DNA of 64,000 nucleotides from Bettongia penicillata ogilbyi (taxonomy: Eukaryota > Chordata > Mammalia > Diprotodontia > Potoroidae). Shown here piece after piece: positions 55,916-64,000 of the stretch. Both the position numbers and the translations under genes were made by a program. The stretch lies in the NCBI GenBank assembly GCA_023548195.1, contig JAJHZJ010000008.1, positions 6,576,215 through 6,640,214 of the forward strand. The letters run 5' to 3'. A model generated the notes under the pieces. That model saw nothing but the letters and a program-made list of their open reading frames with translations, did no database searches and was not told where the DNA came from. The first letter of the stretch is position 1. Each line of letters starts with the position of its first letter.

Positions 55916-57160
55916 TTTTAGCAAATTTCTCTATTTTCATTAGGTCCATTAGTATTAAAATGTTTCTTTTTTTTGGTGAAACTTAAGGGGAAAAAAAGTT
56001 TCTTTTTTTTCCATTTTGCCAAATCTAATTTCCAATTTTGTTTTACAGAAGGGATTGTGTTAAAACTAAATAATGCCAGCCTGATATCTACATAGAACAG
56101 TCAATTAGCATTTCAAAAAAGGTATCACTTTAGCTCTAGAACACTTTATTTTCTTTATAGATATCTAACTCTTTTTTAACTTTTTGAGAAGCACAAATGG
56201 GAATGAGTTGATGCCCAGAATGTTAGAGGTGGAAGAAACTCTGGAGAGCATTTAATGTAATCCACTCATTTTTGAAGATGAATAAATATAAAAGGGAAAT
56301 GACTTATCCAACATCACCCTAGTTCTGTAGGAAACTGAGAAGACCACAAGGACAACACTCTAGTTAACTGATTAATACTTTGCTTCTCTCAAGAACTGCA
56401 TTTGAAACAACAAAAACAAAACAAAATGTAGGTGAACTTCAAGCAAACGCCACAAAAAAAAATCTGGAGGGCATGTGCTTTCAAAAATATTCTTTCCATG
56501 ATTTTTGACCAATAAACAAATTTGGAAAGGTGGGAATATCTGCTTTCAATTTTCATGGGGAAAGTCATGAGATGATGCCAAATATTATAATATGATTTGA
56601 AGGCAATATAAAAGGACGGTGGCTAGAGAAGCACTATATATTTAGCCAATAAAGTTATGGAAGGAAATATAAGGACCCAGGGTAGAGAATTTGAGGAAAG
56701 ATCAACAGAGGCAGAAACACCAACTATGCACAAACATGGTCTAATTATAGATCACATGGGCAGAGACAGGAAATGAGCAAGAAGTTCAGGAAACAGATCA
56801 TAAAACGGGCAGATGGACATTATGCAGTTGTCATGGGGGACTTCAATTATCCAAAAATCTAGATTTGTTCTCCTAAAAGCAGAACAGTAAATAATTTCTT
56901 GACTTGCCATAAGATAATTTCATCCTTCAAAAGGTAGAGGAACTAAGACTAGAAAATTCTATATTTGAATCCGATTCTTATCAACAAAGAGTTGGTGGGA
57001 GTCATAGTTGCTAGGAGGAGAAATGATAACAATCCTTGAAATAGGATTAAAGGTGGAGGGATGGAGACCAATCTGTCTTAGAAGCTGTAATAGAAAAGGA
57101 GAGAAGGGAAGCAATGTGGCTAGAAGAAGAAGAATAGTAATTAATTGGAAGGAAAATTAA
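55916..57160 (+). repeat. Unassigned repeat-like sequence within copy 1
   Basis: 56200-56345 resembles an MIR-type fragment ('gttagaggtggaagaaactc'). 56700-56900 carries 'catgggggacttcaattatc', a phrase of an old repeat I cannot name. No coding frame. Its partner is about 59720-60950. Confidence 0.4.
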
Positions 57161-57690
57161 TTGGGGGAAAAAACTAACAAAGATTTGATATCCAAGATTT
57201 ATAAGAAATCAATATAGACATATAAAGAGCAAGAGCCACTACCTAATAAGTGGTCAAAGGAGATAAGCAGGAAATTGTCAAAAGGAGAAACGTATACTAG
57301 ATATAAAATCATGCTCCAAATCATTAATAATAAGAAAACATTATTTAAAATAACTGAGGTTTTTTTCTTCATACACCCATCTAGATTTACAAAGATGAAA
57401 AAGGACAAAAGTGGTAAATGTAGATGAGACTGCCAAAAAGTCAGGCTCACTAACGTAAGGCTATTTAAGTTGTGTAAAATGATTCAATTATGCCACATAA
57501 CAATCTGAAATCATATTAGAAAAGTGGTTAAACTTGTATACACCCTTTGACTCAGTAATATTAGTACAAGCACACAAGTGAAGGAGACAAAGACAGAATG
57601 AAAGATTTTTGCAGAAAATTTAGAGAAGTACATTTTATAATACCATGAACTAGAAACAAGGTAGATGCCTACTGATTGGGCAATAGCTGT

Positions 57691-57707
57691 GAAAATTATA
57701 GTATCTG
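57691..57707. repeat. 17-bp target-site duplication, left (copy 1)
   Basis: 'gaaaattatagtatctg', identical to 58514-58530. Confidence 0.95.
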
Positions 57708-58513
57708 CACACCTGTCAGATTGGCAAACGTGACAGAACAGGAAGATGATAAATGTTGGCAAGGATGTGGGAGAGTTGGAACTGTGAGCTGATCCAACCA
57801 TTCTGGAGAGCGATTTGGAACTATTCCCAAAGGGCTACAAAAATGTGCATAGCCTTTGACCCAGCAATATGGTTTCTAGAACTGTATCCCCAAGAGAATA
57901 CACAAATGGGAAAGGGTCCCACATGTACAATAATATTTATAGTAGCACTCTTTGTGGTGGCCAAATCAAAGGGATGCCCATCAATTGGGGAATGGCTGAA
58001 TATTATGGTATATGAATGTAATGGAATACTATTGTGCTATAAGAAATGATGAATAGGAAGACTTCAGAGAGGTCTGGCAAGACTTATATGATCTGATATT
58101 GAGTGAAAGGAGCAGAACCAGGAGAACTTTGTGTGCAGTGATGACCGCAGTGTGTGAGAGTTTTTTCTGGTAGACTTGGAACTTCATTGCAATGCAAGGA
58201 CTTTGAAAAAATCCCCAATGGTCTTAGGCAAAATGACTTCCACATCCAGAGAAAGAACTATGGAATTCAATTGCAGAATGTAGGAGATCATTTTTTGTGT
58301 TTATGTGTTTGGATTGCGTTTTGGTTTGTTAGATGATTTCTCCCACTCATTTTAATTCTTCAACACAGCACGACTATAATGTATGTGTAGAACCTATACA
58401 AAATTGTATGCCATCTCAGGGAGGGAGCAGGAAGGGAGGGGAAAATAATAATCTAAGTTATTTGGTAGTTATTGTAGAACACTGAAAATAAATAAAATTA
58501 ATTAATTAAAAAA
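57708..58513 (+). mobile_element. Younger 5'-truncated L1 (copy 1, 806 bp)
   Basis: 'cacacctgtcagattggcaa', 'ccattctggagagcgatttg', 'tttgacccagcaatatggtt', 'gggatgcccatcaattgggg', 'gtaatggaatactattgtgc' and a tail 'aataaataaaattaattaat'. It is bounded by a perfect 17-bp target duplication. Only non-coding and extreme ORF2-end sequence is present, so it is dead. Confidence 0.9.
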
Positions 58514-58530
58514 GAAAATTATAGTATCTG
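58514..58530. repeat. 17-bp target-site duplication, right (copy 1)
   Basis: Second copy of the duplication, after the A-rich tail. Confidence 0.95.
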
Positions 58531-61479
58531 AATAAAACAGAACATTATTGTACATTTAGAAACTATTAATATGGAGAAATAAAGGCAACGGGAAGATGTG
58601 TATGAAATGCTGCATAGGAAGAAAGTAGAAGCAGAAAAACTATTTGAAGAATGTAATATAAACTAAACCAACAATGAAAGACATTAGAATTCTGATCAAT
58701 GCAATGACTGTGACGTCATTGAATTGGTGGTGAAGTATACTTCTCTCTTCTGGGTAGAGACTAGACCTATGAAATCATGTACATAGTGCCAGATTGGGCT
58801 AGTTCAGTGATTTCTTTTGCTCAAAGATTTGTTAGGAGTATTTACCACCTCCTGATATAGGGGATGAAGCACATATAATTTTTGGACATAACCAAAAATT
58901 AGTTTTGATCAACTAAACGTTTGTAATGATTTTCTCCCCTTTTAGTTCACAAGTTGAGAGGATAAAAGATGAGAAGACAGATTTTTGCTGATTGAAAAGA
59001 AAAATTTGCATAATGTTAATAAATTATAGAGAAAAGCAACTTGGAAAGACATTTGGATTGTGATCAGTGCAATGATAAACCACGAGTCTAAAATGAACAT
59101 GAAACATGCCACTTACCTCCTGACAGAGGTGATGAACTTTAAATGTAGAATGAAATATGTATTTTTGGGACATAACCAGTCACAATGTGTTTCATAAGAG
59201 AGGAGCAGTAATAAGGATAGATTAATTTTAAAAACTGTTAGTAAAAAAAATAAAAAACAAGTAGGTAAAAAATAAAAACAAAAACCCTTCAAAATAATTT
59301 ATTTACCAAAATTATAATCATGACCACTCCCATTGTCGTTGGAAGTTTTCTTTTACATCAAGATCAGTGTTACATTTCTCTCTCAGTTCTGCTTCTGGCA
59401 CTCAGGATTTTGCCACTGTTCCTCATCTGCCTTCTCACCCTGGAGCATCTCTCAGCTCCTGAGACCCCCTTCTTCTCCTGGTGAGTTCCTCTTGGAATTT
59501 CCATTTGGAAGAAGAACCCAGGCTACAATTTTCCCTTCCCTTCCAGATAGTTTCTTTCCCTCTTTTTCATATCCCCTTTATCTGTTGTTTTCCCCCATTA
59601 GTGTGTAAACTCCATGAGGGCAGGCATTGTCCCTCTTTTTGCTTGGATTTGCATCTCTAGAGCTTAGCACAGTACCTGGGTTATAGTAAATCACTTAATA
59701 AATACTTGCCGACTTGACATGTATTTTAGCAAATTTCTCTATTTTCATTAGGTCCATTAGTATTAGAATGTTTCTTTTTTTGGTGAAACTTAAGGGGAAA
59801 AAAAGCTTCTTTCTTTTCCATTTTGCCAAATCTAATTTCCAATTTTGTTTTATAGAAGGATTGTGTTAAAACTAAATAATGCCAGCCTGATATCTACATA
59901 GAACAGTCAATTAGCATTTCAAAAAGGTATCACTTTAGCTCTAGAACACTTTATTTTCTTTATAGATATCTAACTCTTTTTTAACTTTTTGAGAAGCACA
60001 AATGGGAATGAGTTGATGCCCAGAATGTTAGAGGTGGAAGAAACTCTGGAGAGCATTTAATGTAATCCACTCATTTTGAAGATGAATAAATATAAAAGGG
60101 AAATGACTTATCCAACATCACCCTAGTTCTGTAGGAAACTGAGAAGACCACAAGGACAACACTCTAGTTAACTGATTAATACTTTGCTTCTCTCAAGAAC
60201 TGCATTTGAAACAACAAAAACAAAACAAAATGTAGGTGAACTTCAAGCAAATGCCACAAAAAAAAATCTGGAGGGCATGTGCTTTCAAAAATATTCTTTC
60301 CATGATTTTTGACCAATAAACAAATTTGGAAAGGTGGGAATATCTGCTTTCAATTTTCATGGGGAAAGTCATGAGATGATGCCAAATATTATAATATGAT
60401 TTGAAGGCAATATAAAAGGACGGTGGCTAGAGAAGCACTATATATTAGCCAATAAAGTTATGGAAGGAAATATAAGGACCCAGGGTAGAGAATTTGAGGA
60501 AAGATCAACAGAGGCAGAAACACCAACTATGCACAAACATGGTCTAATTATAGATCACATGGGCAGAGACAGGAAATGAGTAAGAAGTTCAGGAAACAGA
60601 TCATAAAACGGGCAGAGGGACATTATGCAGTTGTCATGGGGGACTTCAATTATCCAAAAATCTAGATTTGTTCTCCTAAAAGCAGAACAGTAAATAATTT
60701 CTTGACTTGCCATAAGATAATTTCATCCTTCAAAAGGTAGAGGAACTAAGACTAGAAAATTCTATTTTGAATCCGATTCTTATCAACAAAGAGTTGGTGG
60801 GAGTCATAGTTGCTAGAGTAGAAATGATACAATCCTTGAAATAGGATTAAAGGTGGAGGGATGGAGACCAATCTGTCTTAGAAGCTGTAATAGAAAAGGA
60901 GAGAAGGAAGCAATGTGGCTAGAAGAAGAAGAATAGTAATTAATTGGAAGAAAATTAATTGGGGGAAAAATTAACAAAGATTTGATATCCAAGATTTATA
61001 AGAAATCAATATAGACATATAAGAACAAGAGCCACTACCTAATAAGTGGTCAAAGGAGATAAGCAGGAAATTGTCAAAAGGAGAAACGTATACTAGATAT
61101 AAAATCATGCTCCAAATCATTAATAATAAGAAAACATTATTTAAAATAACTGAGGTTTTTTCTTCATACCCATTAGATTTACAAAGATGAAAAAGGACAA
61201 AAATGGTAAATGTAGATGAGACTGCCAAAAGTCAGGCTCACTAACGTAAGGCTATTTAAGTTGTAAAATGATTCAATTATGCCACATAACAATCTGAAAT
61301 CATATTAGAAAAGTGGTTAAACTTGTATACACCCTTTGACTCAGTAATATTAGTACAAGCACACAAGTGAAGGAGACAAAGACAGAATGAAAGATTTTTG
61401 CAGAAAATTTAGAGAAGTACATTTTATAATACCATGAACTAGAAACAAGGTAGATACCTACTGATTGGGCAATAGCTGT

Positions 61480-61496
61480 GAAAATTATAGTATCTG
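61480..61496. repeat. Target-site duplication, left (copy 2)
   Basis: 'gaaaattatagtatctg', the same 17 bp as in copy 1. Confidence 0.95.
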
Positions 61497-62321
61497 CACA
61501 CCTGTCAGAATGGCAAATGTGACAGAACAGGAAGATGATAAATGTTGGCAAGGATGTGGGAGAGTTGGAACACTGATACACTGTTGGTGGAGCTGTGAGC
61601 TGATCCAACCATTCTGGAGAGCGATTTGGAACTATTCCCAAAGGGCTACAAAAATGTGCATACCCTTTGACCCAGCAATATGGCTTCTAGAACTGTATCC
61701 CCAAGAGAATACAAAAATGGGAAAGGGTCCCACATGTACAATAATATTTATAGTAGCACTCTTTGTGGTGGCCAAAACAAAGGGATGCCCATCAATTGGG
61801 GAATGGCTGAATATTATGGTATATGAATGTAATGGAATACTATTGTGCTATAAGAAATGATGAATAGGAAGACTTCAGAGAGGTCTGGCAAGGCTTATAT
61901 GATCTGATATTGAGTGAAAGGAGCAGAACCAGGAGAACTTTGTGTGCAGTGATGACCGCAGTGTGCGAGAGTTTTTTCTGGTAGACTTGGAACTTCATTG
62001 CAATGCAAGGACTTTGAAAAAATCCCCAATGGTTTTAGGCAAAATGACTTCCACATCCAGAGAAAGAACTATGGAATTCAATTGCAGAATGTAGGAGATC
62101 ATTTTTGTGTTTATGTGTTTGGTTTGCGTTTTGGTTTGTTAGATGATTTCTTCCACTCATTTTAATTCTTCAACACAGCACGACTATAATGTATGTGTAG
62201 AACCTATACAAAATTGTATGCCATCTCAGGGAGGGAGCAGGAAGGGAGGGGAAAATAATAATCTAAGTTATTTGGTAGTTATTGTAGAACACTGAAAATA
62301 AATAAAATTAATTAATTAAAA
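61497..62321 (+). mobile_element. Younger 5'-truncated L1 (copy 2)
   Basis: As 57708-58513, but it keeps the 22 bp ('cactgatacactgttggtgg' plus 'ag') that L1 relatives carry and copy 1 has lost. The frame 61465-61860 is the translation of this L1 end, not a gene. Confidence 0.9.
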
Positions 62322-62337
62322 AAAATTATAGTATCTG
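62322..62337. repeat. Target-site duplication, right (copy 2)
   Basis: 'aaaattatagtatctg'. The leading G of the 17-mer is missing here. Confidence 0.9.
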
Positions 62338-62808
62338 AATAAAACAGAACATTATTGTACATTTAGAAACTATTAATAGGGAGAAATAAAGGCAACGGGA
62401 AGATGTGTATGAAATGCTGCATAGAGAGAAAGTAGAAGCAGAAAAACTATTTGAAGAATGTAATATAAACTAAACCAACAATGAAAAACATTAGAATTCT
62501 GATCAATGCAATAACTGTGACATCATTGAATTGGTGGTGAAGTATACTTCTCTCTTCTGGGTAGAGACTAGACCTATGAAATCGTGTACATAGTGCCAGA
62601 TTGGGCTAGTTCAGTGATTTCTTTTGCTCAAAGATTTGTTAGGAGTATTTACCACCTCCTGATATAGGGATGAAGCACATATAATTTTTGGACATAACCA
62701 AAAATTAGTTTTGATCAACTAAATGTTTGTAATGATTTTCTCCCCTTTTAGTTCACAAGTTGAGAGGATAAAAGATGAGAAGACAGATTTTTGCTGATTG
62801 AAAAGAAA

Positions 62809-63140
62809 TGTAATTTTTAAAAATTTAATGAGAAAATTTGTACTGTGATAGGGAGTCACTACAAATCAACAGTAAAGGTTTAAATAAAAGCACTAATAAA
62901 ATATTTGTTTTAAAATTACAAAATAAAATTACTGAAAAAAAGGAGGAAGTAGTTAGTCTGATTTGAGCCCTAGTTTTGGAGAGAACTTTTTAAAAGGGTT
63001 CAGAGCATACCCAGGATCCTACAGACTAAAATTCTATGGACTAAGTCAGCTCAGGAAGTATCATTCTGATTTCTAATTAGGCAATAAAGCGTAAACATAT
63101 GCTTGAAATAGTAGTGGATTGGAGTTCTAAAAGAGGTCAG
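62809..63140. other. No gene or repeat recognised
   Basis: AT-rich, unassigned sequence after the duplication. Confidence 0.4.
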
Positions 63141-63279
63141 AAGGAAGCTAGGTAGTGTAGTTAGATCGAGAACTGACCCTGGAGTCAGGAGAACCTGAGT
63201 TTAAATCCAGCCTCAGACACTTACTATATGTGTGACCCTGGGCAAGTCACTTAACCCTGATTTACTGGAAAAAAAAAAA
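63141..63279 (+). mobile_element. WSINE1-like tRNA-derived SINE with poly-A
   Basis: 'agctaggtagtgtagttaga', 'ctggagtcaggagaacctga', 'ccagcctcagacacttacta', 'gtgaccctgggcaagtcact' then a 12-A tail. It lacks the long MAR1 3' half. Flanked by 'aagaggt' at 63131-63137 and 63282-63288, a likely target duplication. It looks younger than the other SINEs here. Confidence 0.75.
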
Positions 63280-63319
63280 GTAAGAGGTGATCCCAAAGAT
63301 TACTACCACTCACCATATT

Positions 63320-63420
63320 CTGACTTACAGAAATGAAGTGATTTTCCCAAGGTGACATAGCTATCTAGAAGACTCTTCAAATTCTAAATCTAATGCTCTT
63401 TTCATCACAATACCTTTTGG
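63320..63420 (-). repeat. MIR-type fragment
   Basis: 'aaatgaagtgattttcccaa', 'ggtgacatagctatctagaa' and 'taaatctaatgctcttttca' in minus-strand order. Confidence 0.6.
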
Positions 63421-64000
63421 GGATTGTTTCTAATTCCTGAGAGAATGGGATGCATTTTGAATGATAACTGAATGAATGAATGAGCTTTTTGGGGCGATTT
63501 TTTCGAATTCTGAGAATCATGGTACATATGTCTATATAAACCTCTATTGAGGGTGTGGGAAATAGTCTTGTTAAAATAGATGCAATCCACTCAAATGAAT
63601 GAAGTGTATATGTACATATTTTTCTACAGTCTTACCATAGCTATACAGAGAAAAAACATTTCCATATGGATAGAACTTTTCTATCTAATCTTTTCTATCT
63701 AGCTACTAATTTTCTATTAGTAGCTAATTTTGGTGTTATGTTCTATGAGAACTCAGCTCTAATTTTTAAAAGCCTTTTTTGGTGTGACTTATACAGAAGC
63801 AAATGAAGAAGTTATTCAGGCCTGGTAGGTTGACTTTTAAGGTCAAGGTAAGGTCTGCTAAATGGGAGTGTGTGATTTAACAAATGGAAAAATGAACAAA
63901 ATTAAAATAATTTTCAGAGCTTTGGGAAATCACTTTCTTTACCAGCTTTCAGAGGCATAGGGTCTGGGATCCCTAAATTTATTATGAACCTTTATATTTG
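63421..64000. other. No gene or repeat recognised
   Basis: Unassigned to the end of the window. The minus frame 63405-63590 has no recognisable domain. Confidence 0.4.

Larger units (their letters stand above)
57165..58990 (+). mobile_element. Old L1 3' end, split by a younger L1 (copy 1)
   Basis: The left part (57165-57707) carries 'atatccaagatttataagaa', 'taataagtggtcaaaggaga', 'atgctccaaatcattaataa' and 'accatgaactagaaacaagg'. The right part (58531-58990) carries 'gatcaatgcaatgactgtga' and 'accacctcctgatatagggg'. The two parts join across the younger insertion at 57708-58513. Confidence 0.75.
55190..59002 (+). repeat. 3.8-kb tandem duplication, copy 1
   Basis: 3813 bp that repeats at 59003-62808 in the same orientation with no spacer. 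The order is L1 3' UTR piece, L2-tail-type repeat, MIR-like piece, unassigned repeat, and an old L1 split by a younger L1. By eye about 30 substitutions and about 25 small indels separate the copies. Copy 1 alone lacks 22 bp near 57777. Confidence 0.95.
60960..62800 (+). mobile_element. Old L1 3' end, split by a younger L1 (copy 2)
   Basis: The same nested structure as 57165-58990. The left part ends at 61496 and the right part resumes at 62338. Confidence 0.75.
59003..62808 (+). repeat. 3.8-kb tandem duplication, copy 2
   Basis: 3806 bp. It begins 'aatttgcataatgttaataa' directly after the end of copy 1 and ends '...gattgaaaagaaa' before unique sequence. The junction is blunt, with no inserted base and no shared microhomology. 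Almost all small indels leave this copy shorter than copy 1. Confidence 0.95.

Noticed and set aside
61465..61860. 131-codon frame in duplication copy 2
   Set aside because: It is the translated 3' end of an L1; copy 1 has the same sequence broken by a 22-bp deletion. Not a host gene.
1..64000. CRISPR arrays, prokaryotic operons, ribosome binding sites
   Set aside because: The repeats are SINE, LINE and microsatellite types of a mammal. Direct repeats seen are tandem or dispersed without regular spacers.

Overview
This window looks like intergenic or deep-intronic DNA from a marsupial genome. I found no intact protein-coding gene. The marsupial call rests on the repeats. There are many MAR1-type SINEs (tRNA-like head, 'cagtttcctcatctgtaaaa' core, 'tctttgccaagaaaac' tail) and many older MIR/core-SINE and L2-tail fragments. 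There are also 5'-truncated LINE-1 copies with the marsupial L1 3' region, and RTE-type 3' ends. One short poly-A SINE at 63141-63279 resembles WSINE1, which hints at an Australian lineage, but I cannot name a species. CpG is strongly depleted everywhere except in one island.

Layout. 1-40.5 kb is a mosaic of old SINE/L2 pieces, microsatellites and stretches with no repeat I recognise. Several of those stretches look constrained; the best is 31545-31730, which packs SOX-, E-box/MEIS-, TCF/LEF- and homeodomain-type motifs together. Small DNA transposons occur at 21353-21418, 28190-28315, 34707-35238, 37509-37712 and 39414-39557. A 5'-truncated L1 at 37919-38643 has a clean 16-bp target-site duplication. 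40.56-43.6 kb has no repeat I recognise and contains the only CpG island of the window (about 42190-43030), a candidate orphan promoter or first exon. 43.6-52.5 kb returns to SINE, L1, RTE and L2 debris, with a possible solo LTR near 49.5 kb and a 165-171 bp local duplication at 46.4/47.0 kb. 52.96-53.58 kb is a roughly 615-bp polypyrimidine tract that abuts a decayed Tigger/pogo transposase on the minus strand. 55190-62808 is a 3.8-kb segment present twice in direct tandem. Each copy carries the same nested L1 insertion flanked by the same target-site duplication.

No set of genes works together here. The biology on view is repeat layering, one possible promoter, candidate noncoding regulatory elements and a recent tandem duplication. 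Every open reading frame I examined was a chance frame, a microsatellite translation or part of a transposable element. Edges of old repeats were judged by eye and are accurate only to about 10-30 bp. Family names come from memory of the consensus types, not from a search.
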